DNA of 64,000 bases from Rhizobium sp. LC145 (GCF_001005825.1 NZ_LBHV01000009.1:173724-237723); one strand, 5' to 3'; positions 33,581-42,699 are shown, counted from the first letter of the stretch. Made by a program: numbers and translations. The notes: a model not told the origin generated them from the sequence alone.

Positions 33581-34573
33581 TTATATAGCTTCGACATTCA
33601 AGCATGCGTGAACCTGGCCGGACGCAATCTCTCGCAACTCCGGACGCGTCCGTCTGCAATTCTCCGTCGCAATTGGACAGCGAGGATGGAAATGGCAACC
33701 GGAAGGCGGGCTGAGCGGCGAGGGGATTTCGCCCTTGATCGGCATGAACTTACGTCGCTCAAGCGAAATCTTCGGCATGCCGTCGAGCAACATGCGGGTA
33801 TAGGGGTGCGCAGGCGATGCGAAGAGCTGCTCGGTCTCGGCAAGCTCCACGACGCGGCCGAGATACATCACGGCCACCCGATCGCACAGGTGGCGGATGA
33901 CGCTGAGGTCATGGCTGATGAAGATCATCGCAAGGCCACTGTCGCGCCTGATGTCCATCAGGAGATTGATGATCTGCGCCTGGACCGAGACATCGAGCGC
34001 GGCAACGGCTTCGTCGCAGATCAGCATGTCGGGCTTTACCGCCAACGACCTGGCGATGCCGATGCGTTGGCGCTGGCCACCGGAAAACTGATGTGGATAG
34101 CGTCCGAGGCTGTCCGCAGGCAGACCGACCCGGGCGAGGATGTCGATCACGTATTCCTTCACCCGTGAGCGCGGCACCAGCCCATGCAAGACCGCCGCCT
34201 CGCCGACGATTTCGCCGACACGCAGGCGCGGATTGAGAGAGGAAAGCGGGTCTTGGAAGACCATCTGGATCTTCAGCGCATCGCGCTTGCGGGCAAGGAG
34301 GCTATCGTAAGGCTCACCGCGGAAGTGCCGTTCGCCAGAGGATACCGGCAGGATGCCGGCGATCATTCGCGCCAGGGTCGATTTCCCGCAGCCGGATTCC
34401 CCGACGACACCGAGCGTTTCTCCCTCGCGCAGCGTAAGCGAGACATTGTCCACCGCGCGCAGTACCGTTGGAGGGCGGTCACCCATAAAACGGTTCGCCA
34501 GATCGCCAAATACCCTGTGCCCCACCGTGAAGCTGCGCGACAAATCCTTTGCCTCGAAGATCATCTCGTTCAC
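33581..34573 (-). CDS. Oligopeptide-type ABC transporter ATP-binding protein (DppF/OppF-like)
   Basis: A 330-residue ATPase with Walker A GESGCGKST, Q-loop QDPLSSLNPR, the signature FSGGQRQRIGIARSL and Walker B MLICDEAVAALD. The C-terminal part carries the oligopeptide extension (SPAHPYTRMLLDGMP) and a cysteine cluster (CHFHPRCPIATENCRRTRPELREI) typical of the iron-sulfur-like OppF/OppD motif. A GTG start at 34573 is supported by AGGAG (34580-34584) 6 bases upstream; ATG 34564 is the alternative. Last gene of the second peptide-type importer. Confidence 0.9.
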   Translation of the reverse strand: MNEMIFEAKDLSRSFTVGHRVFGDLANRFMGDRPPTVLRAVDNVSLTLREGETLGVVGESGCGKSTLARMIAGILPVSSGERHFRGEPYDSLLARKRDALKIQMVFQDPLSSLNPRLRVGEIVGEAAVLHGLVPRSRVKEYVIDILARVGLPADSLGRYPHQFSGGQRQRIGIARSLAVKPDMLICDEAVAALDVSVQAQIINLLMDIRRDSGLAMIFISHDLSVIRHLCDRVAVMYLGRVVELAETEQLFASPAHPYTRMLLDGMPKISLERRKFMPIKGEIPSPLSPPSGCHFHPRCPIATENCRRTRPELREIASGQVHACLNVEAI

Positions 34574-34576
34574 GCG

Positions 34577-35545
34577 TCACTCCTCGAATGGATGATAGCA
34601 CCAGATGTGATGCGTAGCCGATAGTTGCGTCGCCGGTACCGGCTCGCCGCAGATCTCCGTCGCCCGTTCGCAACGGCTGGCGAAGGGACAGCCCTTTCCC
34701 AGAGAAAGGAGCGAGGGCATGTTGCCGGGGATCTGCCTTAGCTTCTCGCCCGGCGTGTTGCGCGATGGAACGGAGCCGAGAAGCTTGCGGGTATAAGGAT
34801 GGCGCGGAACGCCGATGATGTCCTCCGTCGTGCCGATCTCCATCATCGCGCCGGCATACATCACCATAATCCGGTCGGCGAGTTCGGAAAGTGTCGAAAG
34901 ATCGTGAGTGATCCAGACCATGCCGAGGCCACGCTCGTCGATCTGCCGACGGATGTGGTAGATGATCTGGGCTTGGATCGTCACGTCGAGAGCAGTCGTC
35001 GGCTCGTCGGCAATGATCATGTCCGGTCCGAGCAACAAGGCGGTCGCGATGACGACCCTCTGGCGCATGCCGCCCGACATCTCGTGCGGATAAGCGTTCA
35101 GCCGCTCCTCCGGGGAGGGAATACCCACGGCCATCAGCACTTCGATGCAGCGGTCGTGCATCTGTCTGCGGGAAACATCTTCATGCTCGCTGATCGCTTC
35201 GTACATCTGATCGCGCACCCGCATCAGCGGGTTCAGGGTCATCAATGGGTTCTGGAAGACCATGGCGATCTTGCGGCCGCGAAAGCGGCGCATCTCCTCG
35301 AACGTAAGGGCAGTCAGCTCCTGGCCGTCGAGCGAGATTGAGCCGGAAACGATACGCCCCGGCTCGTCGATCTGACCCATGATCGACATGCCGGTCACCG
35401 ATTTGCCGGATCCGGACTCGCCGACGATGCCCAACACCTCGCCACGACGAAGATCAAAGGAAATATCGCGCACCGACTTGATCACGCCCTGTCGCGTGAA
35501 GAACCAGGTGTTGAGGCCGTCGACTTGGAAAAAGGGTTCCGTCAT
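34577..35545 (-). CDS. Oligopeptide-type ABC transporter ATP-binding protein (DppD/OppD-like)
   Basis: A 322-residue ATPase with Walker A GESGSGKS, QNPLMTLNPLMRV, MSGGMRQRVVIATAL and MIIADEPTTALD. It ends with the oligopeptide C-terminal region and a Cys motif (CPFASRCERATEICGEPVPA). The ATG at 35545 gives MTEPFFQVDGLNTWFF, the usual OppD beginning; the upstream extension overlaps the permease gene. It pairs with the DppF-like protein encoded 3 bases downstream. Confidence 0.9.
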   Translation of the reverse strand: MTEPFFQVDGLNTWFFTRQGVIKSVRDISFDLRRGEVLGIVGESGSGKSVTGMSIMGQIDEPGRIVSGSISLDGQELTALTFEEMRRFRGRKIAMVFQNPLMTLNPLMRVRDQMYEAISEHEDVSRRQMHDRCIEVLMAVGIPSPEERLNAYPHEMSGGMRQRVVIATALLLGPDMIIADEPTTALDVTIQAQIIYHIRRQIDERGLGMVWITHDLSTLSELADRIMVMYAGAMMEIGTTEDIIGVPRHPYTRKLLGSVPSRNTPGEKLRQIPGNMPSLLSLGKGCPFASRCERATEICGEPVPATQLSATHHIWCYHPFEE

Positions 35546-35558
35546 CCCTGCACCTTTC

Positions 35559-36770
35559 CTAGCGGTCAAGCCGCGGATTGTTGAGATCGCGCAGCCGGTC
35601 GCCGAGCAAGTTCATCGCGACGATCATCACGAGCAGCACCACGCCCGGATAGATGCTGATCCAGTATTTGTGCGAGAAGATGAATTCATAGCCGCTGGCG
35701 ATCAGCATGCCGAGGGAGGGTCTGGTGAGCGGCAGGCCAACACCGAGGAAACTCAGTGAGGATTCGAGCGAGATCGCGGCAGCGATATTGAGAGTGAAGA
35801 GCACGATAATCTGCGGCATGCAGTTGGGCAGCACGTGGCGCAGCATAATGCGCGTCGGGGAAAGACGCAGGCATCGGGCGGCCTCGACATATTCCTTGCC
35901 AAGCTCGCTGATCGCGAAGGAGCGGGCCGTGCGAGCGTAATAGGACCATTGCACGATGACGATGGCAAGCACGACCTTGCTGACGCCATTGCCCAAGATG
36001 GCGAGGATCGCAAGCCCAACGAGCAGCGCAGGAAGGCCAAGCATGAAATCTACCGCACGCATGATGATTGCATCGGTGACACCGCCCCGCCAGGCCGCGA
36101 GAAGCCCAAAGCCGGTACCAAGCACCATCGCGGCACCCGCAGCCACAAGTCCGACGAAGACGCTGATCCTGATGCCGTAGAGGATGGCGGAGAGCATGTC
36201 GCGGCCGAAACCGTCAGTGCCGAGACGAAAGACGAAATCCGTTTCCCGATCCAGGGATTTTGCGATGGCGAGGACAGTGAAGTTTTCAGGAAGCTGGCTG
36301 TTGGAGACGATCCTGACCCTGCCGTCCTCCGGGTTGTCCACGGTCCACCAGGGTTGGACGATATGCTTCTTTCCGCCTTCCACGCTGGCGCCGGCCGGCA
36401 GATTGCGGATCTGCAGGCTGGCGAGTTTGGTGCCTTCCGGGGCCACCCCGACGCCGAGACAGTTTGCTCCGCACGACTCGGCTGTGATGCTTTGGCGGGT
36501 CTGTGCGGGTGAGGCGGGCTCGACAGATGCCGTGCCCCCCTGGAAGCGGATATTGGCGCGGACTTCCTCTCCGGGCAGCATCCGCGTCGAGCCGGCGGGC
36601 TTCAAGGCGTCCGACAGTTGAAGCTGGGTCAGGTCGTAAGGGTCCGTCGGCGACATTAGCGGCGCGAATAGGGCGCAGGCGACGAAAACGAGGCTGATCA
36701 GCAGGCTGATGACGGCCGTGCGGCTCTCCGCGAAACGCTGCGCAAAATCGTTGAAACCAGTCGTGCTCAT
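35559..36770 (-). CDS. Oligopeptide-type ABC permease (DppC-like) with large periplasmic insert
   Basis: A 403-residue DppC-type permease; usual length is about 280-300. After the first helix (residues about 19-38) comes an insertion of roughly 130 residues (about 50-180) before the conserved LGTDGFGRDMLSAILYGIRIS. The insert has strand-like stretches and two close cysteines (C100, C104), and by topology should lie in the periplasm. The remaining membrane helices and the coupling loop AARCLRLSPTRIMLRHVLPN are normal. The start overlaps the stop of the DppB-like gene (ATGA). The insert could contact the binding protein. Confidence 0.88.
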   Translation of the reverse strand: MSTTGFNDFAQRFAESRTAVISLLISLVFVACALFAPLMSPTDPYDLTQLQLSDALKPAGSTRMLPGEEVRANIRFQGGTASVEPASPAQTRQSITAESCGANCLGVGVAPEGTKLASLQIRNLPAGASVEGGKKHIVQPWWTVDNPEDGRVRIVSNSQLPENFTVLAIAKSLDRETDFVFRLGTDGFGRDMLSAILYGIRISVFVGLVAAGAAMVLGTGFGLLAAWRGGVTDAIIMRAVDFMLGLPALLVGLAILAILGNGVSKVVLAIVIVQWSYYARTARSFAISELGKEYVEAARCLRLSPTRIMLRHVLPNCMPQIIVLFTLNIAAAISLESSLSFLGVGLPLTRPSLGMLIASGYEFIFSHKYWISIYPGVVLLVMIVAMNLLGDRLRDLNNPRLDR

Positions 36771-37747
36771 GCCGCGCGCCTCAGAACGGATTTCACGCGC
36801 GGATCGATCGCCATGTGCAGAATATCGACGATGAAGTTGATGGCGATGAACAGCAGCGCGGTATAGGTGAGCTGGGCGACGATCAGCGGCCTGTCTAGCA
36901 CCTTGATTGAGTTGATCAATAACTTGCCGAGACCTGGCCAGGAAAACACCGTTTCGGTGATCACGCCATAGGCGAGCAGGTTGGCGAGCTCGATCCCGGT
37001 GACGGTGATGAGTGGAACCAAGGCGTTGCGCAGGATATGCCTGACGACGACCTTGCGGCTGCGCACTCCCTTCGCATAGGCGAACTTCACGAAGTCGAGG
37101 CGGGAGATTTCCATCGTCGCGGCGCGTGTGACGCGCATCAGGAGCGACATCTTGAGGAGCGCCAGGCTGAAGGCCGGCATGATAACATGCGACCAGCCAT
37201 CGAGCGTCCATAGGCTGCTGGTGATGCCGAAATGGGTTGCGACCGCTCCCCGATCACCCACCGGCAGGATCGGCAAAGCGATGCCGAAGGCGACGATCAG
37301 GAGCATGCCCTGCCAGAAGGTGGGGATGCTGACGCCGATCAGGGAAAAGGTCATGACGCCCCGGCCGAGCAGCGATTCCGGTTTAAGCCCCGCATAGAGC
37401 CCGGCCGGTACTGAAGCGACAATCGCGATGACGAAGGCGACTAGCCCGAGTTCGAGGCTCGCCGGCAGACGCTGCAGCAGGATACTGGTGGCGGGTTCCT
37501 TGTAGACGAAGGAGGTACCCCAATCTCCCTGCACTGCATTGCCGAGGAAGGTCAGGTATTGCTGCCAGAGCGGCTTGTCGAGGCCGAGGGCGGTGATGGC
37601 GGCCAGCCGGTCGGCCTCCGAAGCTTCCGAGGAAATCAGGATGTCGGCCGGATTGCCGATCAGCCAGATCCCGACGAACAGCACGATCGACAGCACAAAG
37701 ACCACGACCACGCTTTGCAACAGGCGCTGCAGCACGAAGGAGAGCAT
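36767..37747 (-). CDS. Oligopeptide-type ABC permease (DppB-like)
   Basis: A 326-residue DppB-type permease starting MLSFVLQRLLQSVVVVFVLSIVLFVGIWL, with LGLDKPLWQQYLTFLGNAVQGDWGTSF and the coupling loop FAYAKGVRSRKVVVRHILRNALVPLIT. Its start overlaps the stop of the lyase gene upstream (ATGA), so lyase and importer are co-translated. Inner-membrane channel partner of the DppC-like protein. Confidence 0.9.
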   Translation of the reverse strand: MLSFVLQRLLQSVVVVFVLSIVLFVGIWLIGNPADILISSEASEADRLAAITALGLDKPLWQQYLTFLGNAVQGDWGTSFVYKEPATSILLQRLPASLELGLVAFVIAIVASVPAGLYAGLKPESLLGRGVMTFSLIGVSIPTFWQGMLLIVAFGIALPILPVGDRGAVATHFGITSSLWTLDGWSHVIMPAFSLALLKMSLLMRVTRAATMEISRLDFVKFAYAKGVRSRKVVVRHILRNALVPLITVTGIELANLLAYGVITETVFSWPGLGKLLINSIKVLDRPLIVAQLTYTALLFIAINFIVDILHMAIDPRVKSVLRRAA

Positions 37748-39150
37748 CAGCGGTCAGCCTTCAGATAGGCGTTGATATTGCGTTGCTCGGCTGTCGGCAT
37801 CGATCCGGCTCCGATGTTCTCAACCAGCGATCCAAAATGCAGCGCATATTCGGCGCATATGCCGCCGGTGCTGCCGGTTTCGAGCCGATCCTCGATCTCC
37901 GTGCGCAGCGCCTGGCCGCCCGGCAATTGGGCAAGCTCATCCAGGAAAGGCGCTCTGCCGGCTGCGGCAGCCATGGCGGCGTCGTGCACCAATTCGTGGC
38001 CCTTGTGTTTGCCGAGGGTTTCGCCGAGCCGCATCATGGCGAACTCGCCGAGGATCGCGCCGTGCGACAGGTCCAGGTTGGACCGCATCCGCTCCTTGTC
38101 GACGTAGAGGTCGCGCACCAGAAGTTCGGTCCGCACGAGAATTTCGGAAATGGCGCCGATCACCTCCGCCAATCCGTCCTCGAACATCTGGTTGGCGCTA
38201 CCGTCGGATTCGAACGGGCGGTGGGCACTTGCCATCAGCATGCCGGCGCAGGAATAGAGTTTGTTGCTGTTGGCGATGATGCCGTAGCAGAGGATGGGGT
38301 TGATCTTCTGTGGCATGGTGGAGGAACCGATCGAGCCTTCGACGCGGCCTTCATGCAGCTCGCCATATTCCTCCGAAGAACTCTGGTAGATCTCTTCCGC
38401 GATCTTATGGCAGATGGAGGCCGTCAGGCTCAGCGCATTGACATATTCGCACATATGCGTGCGGATTGCGCGCGAGGGAATAGCCATCTCGCCCATGCGG
38501 AGAAGAGCTGCCACGCGTGACTGGAGGGCCGGACCCTCTCTACCCAGAGCGGAGAAGCAGCCGACCGCACCGCCGGTCATGACGACGAAGGCCCGGCTTT
38601 CCGCTTCCCGAAGCCGGTCCGCGGCCTGCAAGAATTCATCGATCCAGACCGCCACTTTGAAGCCGAAGGTGATCGGCACCGCATGGCGATAGTGGGTCCG
38701 CCCCGCCATAATGGTCTTCGCGTGGGTGCGGGCATGGCGACCGAGATGGCGCAGGATGTCGGCGAGCAACCCATCCAATGTCGCCTGGGCACGCTTGGCG
38801 AGCAGCAGCAATCCGGTCTGGATGACGTTCTGCGTGGTGATGCCCCAGTGGACATACCCGCCATGCTGTGGACCGGCAAGCCGGACAAGTTCGTTGATGA
38901 GCGGCATAAGCGGGTGACGGGTCGTCCGGTACGACGTATCGAGGCGGTCCGTATCCAGGTATTCGAAACGGCAATGTCCGGCGATCGCCTCCGCCGAGGC
39001 GGCCGGGATCATGCCAAGCTCTCCCTGAGCCAGCGCGACGGCCTTTTCGACATCCAGGAAGGCCTGGTACATGGCCGGCGGCGCAAAAGCGTCCCGCAGT
39101 CCCCGGTAGTCATATTGTGACGTGAGGGCGTCGTTGAATTCTGTACCCAT
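37747..39150 (-). CDS. Fumarase/aspartase-superfamily lyase (PurB / PcaB-like)
   Basis: A 467-residue lyase. The class signature GSSTMPQKINP is present at about residues 285-295, together with HWGITTQNVIQTG (TS/NxxD-like region), GRTHYRHAVPITFGFKVAVWIDE (compare adenylosuccinate lyase and 3-carboxy-cis,cis-muconate cycloisomerase) and SANQMFEDGLAEV. These enzymes eliminate fumarate from succinyl adducts or cycloisomerise muconates. It is too closely embedded in the importer operon (ATGA overlap with the permease) to be the housekeeping purB. A role in splitting an imported succinylated or aspartate-linked compound is the simplest inference. Confidence 0.82.
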   Translation of the reverse strand: MGTEFNDALTSQYDYRGLRDAFAPPAMYQAFLDVEKAVALAQGELGMIPAASAEAIAGHCRFEYLDTDRLDTSYRTTRHPLMPLINELVRLAGPQHGGYVHWGITTQNVIQTGLLLLAKRAQATLDGLLADILRHLGRHARTHAKTIMAGRTHYRHAVPITFGFKVAVWIDEFLQAADRLREAESRAFVVMTGGAVGCFSALGREGPALQSRVAALLRMGEMAIPSRAIRTHMCEYVNALSLTASICHKIAEEIYQSSSEEYGELHEGRVEGSIGSSTMPQKINPILCYGIIANSNKLYSCAGMLMASAHRPFESDGSANQMFEDGLAEVIGAISEILVRTELLVRDLYVDKERMRSNLDLSHGAILGEFAMMRLGETLGKHKGHELVHDAAMAAAAGRAPFLDELAQLPGGQALRTEIEDRLETGSTGGICAEYALHFGSLVENIGAGSMPTAEQRNINAYLKADR

Positions 39151-39178
39151 CTGGATTTCGCACTTTCATGAATGAGAG

Positions 39179-39209
39179 GGCAAGGCCAGCGAGGGATGAC
39201 GGCCTTGCC
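39179..39209 (-). terminator. Hairpin between solute-binding protein gene and lyase gene
   Basis: A perfect 9-bp inverted repeat (GGCAAGGCC at 39179-39187, GGCCTTGCC at 39201-39209) with a 13-nt loop lies in the 67-bp gap after the binding-protein stop, before the lyase start. Confidence 0.6.
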
Positions 39210-39217
39210 GGCACGCC

Positions 39218-40825
39218 TTATTCGGGGCGGGCGGTGTAGAAGATGTTGGTCAGGTTGGCATTGGCGTCATAGTGAACACCGTTGCGAACTCCCCAGACGC
39301 CGAACTCGTGATAGAGCGGCACGTAACCGTCATCCTTGTAGACCTCGGCGACTGCAGCACGCAGCAGCTCTTCCCGTTTGGCGTCATCCAGCGTCGACTG
39401 TGCGTCTTCAAGCGCCTTGTCGGTGACCTCGCTGGAATAACGTCCGCGGTTTGCGCCACCCCAGCCGCGATCGGGGTTACGTGTGCCGGCGAGATTGATC
39501 ATCTGGCTCAAGCCTTCGCCGGTATCGGCGGCGGCACCGGCGAGATAGAGACTGAATTCGTAGGCGCTCGCCTTGGTGAAATAGATGCTGAAGGGAAAGG
39601 TCTCCAGCGTCACGTTCAGTCCGACCTGCGAGAGCATGGCGGTGACCGCCTGAGCCACCTGGGCGCCGTTGACGTAGCGGTCGCTGGGCGCGTTCAACGT
39701 CAGGGAGAAGCCGTTCGGATAGCCGGCTTCGGCCAGCAGGCGCTTGGCTTCCGCCGGGTCGTAAGGATACGCCTGCAGATCGGGATTATGACCGAAGACA
39801 CCGTCCACGATGATCTGGCTCGCCGGCTGGGCCATGCCGCCCATCACGGTTTCGGCGATCTGCTCGCGGTTGATGGCGAGATTGAGCGCCTTGCGGACGC
39901 GCGGGTCGAGGAAGGGGTTCTTTCCGTCGGTACCGGAAACCTTCGGCGTCTTCTCCTGGCCCTGGTCGGGAAGCAGGAAGATCAGGAGCGTCGAGGGCAT
40001 GGACGACAGATGGTACTTGCCCGAGGACTGGATGCTGTCGATGCTGTTGATCGGCACCGCGTTGATGACGTCCACCGAGCCGCCGAGCAGGGCGGCGATG
40101 CGGGCGCTGTTGTCCGGCAGGGATTTGACCAGCACCGAATCATAGGCGGCCGGCGTGCCGTAATACTGGTCGTTGCGTTCCAGCTCGATCTCCACGTCGG
40201 GCGTGAACTTCTTGACGTGGTAGTGGCCGATACCGGGCGAGGTCTTGCCGCTGTTGAAGTCCCCGGTGGCCAGCCAGTTGTCGTTGCCGCAGCTCTTGTC
40301 GTCATAGGCCAGCGTGCGGCCCGTCGGATTCTGGACAATTCCGATATTGCTCAGGCTGCGCAGCAGGTTCGGATCGGGTTTCTTGGTGTCGATCTCGATC
40401 TTGCCATCGCCGGCGTCCTTGATATTGGCGATCGTGGCGATGAAGCTGCTGAAGAGGCCGGGGCTGTTGGGAACATTGCGTACCCGGCAGATGGAATAGA
40501 TCACGTCGTCGGCGCCGAGCGGGTTGCCATCGTCGAACTTCGCCTTCGGCTCGAGGGTGATGACCCATTTGGTATCGCCCTGAATCTCCCATGATTTCGC
40601 AAGGCGAGGCTCGACGGTGCCGTTGACGCCGTTCGTATAGACGAGTGCGTCCGAGATGTTCTCCCGAAGGTCGAAATTATAGCCGGCGCGATGGAAATGC
40701 GGATCGACCGAAGTCGCGAGCGCCGCGAGACCAACGCGCAGCTGTTCAGCCGCAGCCGGGACAGCGGAAAGGGACGTCGCGGTCGCGAGCGCTACGCCAA
40801 AAGATGCCAGTGTTAAGTTTTTCAT
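39218..40825 (-). CDS. Peptide-type ABC transporter substrate-binding protein (family 5)
   Basis: A 535-residue family 5 binding protein with a Sec signal peptide (MKNLTLASFGVALATATSLSAVPAAAEQ, cleavage near residue 26). The mature part begins LRVGLAALATSVDPHFHRAGYNFDLRENISDALVYTNG and carries the family landmarks LAKSWEIQGDTKWVITLEPKAKFDDG and LNLAINREQIAETVMGG. The ATG at 40825 is chosen for the signal peptide; the upstream extension to 40960 runs through the operator region. First gene of the operon that also encodes the lyase, two permeases and two ATPases; controlled probably by the divergent LysR protein. Confidence 0.9.
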   Translation of the reverse strand: MKNLTLASFGVALATATSLSAVPAAAEQLRVGLAALATSVDPHFHRAGYNFDLRENISDALVYTNGVNGTVEPRLAKSWEIQGDTKWVITLEPKAKFDDGNPLGADDVIYSICRVRNVPNSPGLFSSFIATIANIKDAGDGKIEIDTKKPDPNLLRSLSNIGIVQNPTGRTLAYDDKSCGNDNWLATGDFNSGKTSPGIGHYHVKKFTPDVEIELERNDQYYGTPAAYDSVLVKSLPDNSARIAALLGGSVDVINAVPINSIDSIQSSGKYHLSSMPSTLLIFLLPDQGQEKTPKVSGTDGKNPFLDPRVRKALNLAINREQIAETVMGGMAQPASQIIVDGVFGHNPDLQAYPYDPAEAKRLLAEAGYPNGFSLTLNAPSDRYVNGAQVAQAVTAMLSQVGLNVTLETFPFSIYFTKASAYEFSLYLAGAAADTGEGLSQMINLAGTRNPDRGWGGANRGRYSSEVTDKALEDAQSTLDDAKREELLRAAVAEVYKDDGYVPLYHEFGVWGVRNGVHYDANANLTNIFYTARPE

Positions 40826-40880
40826 GGTCCTCCTCCCATTTATTTTGTGGGACCGTATCGCTGTGTTGTCCGGGGAAAAA

Positions 40881-40920
40881 TCGAATTTTTCTGGATTCGA
40901 TTGAGTTTTTCTCAATCGAA
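40881..40920. promoter_or_regulatory. LysR-type operator region (two interlocked palindromes)
   Basis: Two inverted repeats lie between the divergent binding-protein and LysR genes. TTCGATTGAG (40896-40905) pairs perfectly with CTCAATCGAA (40911-40920) around TTTTT; its core is TGAG-N5-CTCA, a T-N11-A LysR box. Just beside it, TCGAAT (40881-40886) and ATTCGA (40895-40900) form a second repeat with N8. The arrangement of shared half-sites fits recognition and activation sites for the LysR regulator. Confidence 0.7.
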
Positions 40921-40950
40921 AGATAGAGATAGCCGTGGGGAGGAAGCCAC

Positions 40951-41835
40951 ATGCAGACAAAGCGCAAGGACTTGCCGCCGATGACCGCGCTTCCGGTGTT
41001 CGAGTCTGTGGGGCGGCACATGAGCATTGCCAAGGCGGCGGACGAACTCTGTCTCACTCCCGGTGCCGTTAGTCGGCAGATCCAGAATCTTGAATCATTC
41101 CTCGGTTGCGATCTCTTCGAGCGGTCGCATCGAAGGATCACATTTACGCCGGCCGGCGAAGTCTACTGGGACAAGATTCATACGTCCCTCGGCCAGATAC
41201 GCGCGGTGACGAGCGATCTCTCCGTCGGTATCGATCGGCGGCCGCTCGTCATCGGCAGCCCGCGCGTTTTTCTGCAGAAATGCATCATGCCGGTGCTTGG
41301 AACGCTTTATGCACGTCGTCCCGATATTGTCGTAAAGTTCGTCACTGGCGGGCACGATATCGAAGGGTTGGACGGTACGATCCATGTGGGGGAGGCGATC
41401 AGCAAGAAGGGATTCGTGTGCGAGATATTGGGCGACGCGGATCTTACACCAGTCTGTAGCCCTGCCTATCTTCACCGCGCGCCGCCCCTAGATACACCGG
41501 ACGACCTGGAGCGGCATACCTTGCTGCGTTCCGCGGAATTCACACGCAACTGGGAGCGGTGGCTGGGGGCGCGCGCTCCGAGGATTTTTTCCAGGACGCG
41601 CTTCATCGATCTCGAAAGCTCTGGCCTCGAACTGACGGCCGCAGTCGAAGGACTTGGCATCGCCATTGTTCGCCAAAAGCTGGTCAAGCAGGAACTGGCG
41701 GATGGTCAACTCGTTGCGCTGTTTGAGAAAGACATGGTGCATGAGCACTATTTTTTCATGTTCGCCGATCCGAAACTTCGGTCCGACAGTTTCCGGTTCT
41801 TTCGCAATTGGCTGAGGGATGCAGTTGTGGAATAG
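40951..41835 (+). CDS. LysR family transcriptional regulator
   Basis: A 294-residue LysR regulator: the N-terminal HTH (ALPVFESVGRHMSIAKAADELCLTPGAVSRQIQNLESFLGCDLFERSHRRITFTPAG) is followed by a substrate-binding-like effector domain (about 95-290). The N-terminus and IDLESSGLELTAAVEGLGIAIV segment are GcvA-like. GGGGAGG (40937-40943) precedes the ATG. It is divergent from the family 5 binding-protein gene across a 125-bp region with strong palindromes, so it very likely controls the lyase/importer operon and itself. Confidence 0.88.
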   Translation: MQTKRKDLPPMTALPVFESVGRHMSIAKAADELCLTPGAVSRQIQNLESFLGCDLFERSHRRITFTPAGEVYWDKIHTSLGQIRAVTSDLSVGIDRRPLVIGSPRVFLQKCIMPVLGTLYARRPDIVVKFVTGGHDIEGLDGTIHVGEAISKKGFVCEILGDADLTPVCSPAYLHRAPPLDTPDDLERHTLLRSAEFTRNWERWLGARAPRIFSRTRFIDLESSGLELTAAVEGLGIAIVRQKLVKQELADGQLVALFEKDMVHEHYFFMFADPKLRSDSFRFFRNWLRDAVVE

Positions 41836-41924
41836 AGCAGGCCGGTGTTCAGTCTGCGGCGCGTTATGGCAACATTCTCCAGTCGTGCTCGGGCCTGCAT
41901 ATTATCAAAAGGGCCTCCTCAATC

Positions 41925-42683
41925 ATGCATTACTGGCACTGGTTCGACATCGCCTCTGCTTGGATTGGCGGCGTTGGAGCAATCGTCCTGTCGGTTCTGC
42001 TTTTTGCAACTAACCGTCTCCGGAGCGATCCAAGCCGCTCGCGATGGCATGACTGGGTGTGGTTGTCTTGGATCGGGACGGCGGCCTACCTGCTTCACAA
42101 CTTCGAAGAATACGGCATCGATCTGCTTGGGACGTTCCATGCATTTCCGGGCATGATTTGTGCACAGCCTGGTTTGCCGCCGTATCCGAATTGCCCGATC
42201 CCACCGGTGTTTTTCCTTGCGGTCAATGTCACTGCGTTCTGGGTCGCGGCTCCCATTGCAGCCCTGCTCAGCCGACGACACCCGCTTGTCGGTCTTTCTA
42301 TATACGGCATCATAATCATCAACGCCCTGGTACATATGGCAGCCGCGCTTGGGGGTAGCTTCGGTGGAGGTTTTTTCACTTCACTGCTTTTCGTGGTCCT
42401 GGCCGTGTGGGTTATCCGCGCCTGCTTCGGTCCAGGGCGGATGAGCTACGGCGCGCTCGCCCTTCTTGTGGCTGGCGGGATCATAGTTCACATGGTTTTG
42501 GCGGCTCCGCTGGTGCTGTTTGTCAATTTTGGCTTGAGTGCGACTGTGGTTGTCTTGCTGCAACTGATGAATCCCTTCCTGCTGATGCTCATCCTATGGC
42601 TTGGGGAGCGGTGGCGTGATGGGGTGTTGATCTCTCGAACCCGCGGACCAACTGACCTCGGGAGGGCGCGGATGGGGGCGTAG
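41925..42683 (+). CDS. HXXEE domain-containing integral membrane protein
   Basis: A 252-residue membrane protein with about six to seven hydrophobic segments. The family motif HNFEE is seen in LLHNFEEYGID near residue 57, after the first helix. The HXXEE family has no known function that I can state. I use the ATG at 41925, which gives a first residue just before helix 1; the upstream frame overlapping the LysR end is polar and unlikely. No operon partner on this strand. Its 3' end abuts and may have overwritten the truncated BKACE gene on the other strand. Confidence 0.75.
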   Translation: MHYWHWFDIASAWIGGVGAIVLSVLLFATNRLRSDPSRSRWHDWVWLSWIGTAAYLLHNFEEYGIDLLGTFHAFPGMICAQPGLPPYPNCPIPPVFFLAVNVTAFWVAAPIAALLSRRHPLVGLSIYGIIIINALVHMAAALGGSFGGGFFTSLLFVVLAVWVIRACFGPGRMSYGALALLVAGGIIVHMVLAAPLVLFVNFGLSATVVVLLQLMNPFLLMLILWLGERWRDGVLISRTRGPTDLGRARMGA

Positions 42684-42699
42684 TCGGAAGCCGACAGGC

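Noticed and set aside
35559..37211. Possible 550-residue extended permease
   Set aside because: The extension overlaps the DppB-like gene in another frame; the ATG at 36770 overlaps that gene's stop and starts a normal N-terminus.
39272..40594. 440-residue plus-strand open frame over the family 5 binding-protein gene
   Set aside because: Antisense shadow; the minus strand has a signal peptide and family 5 motifs.
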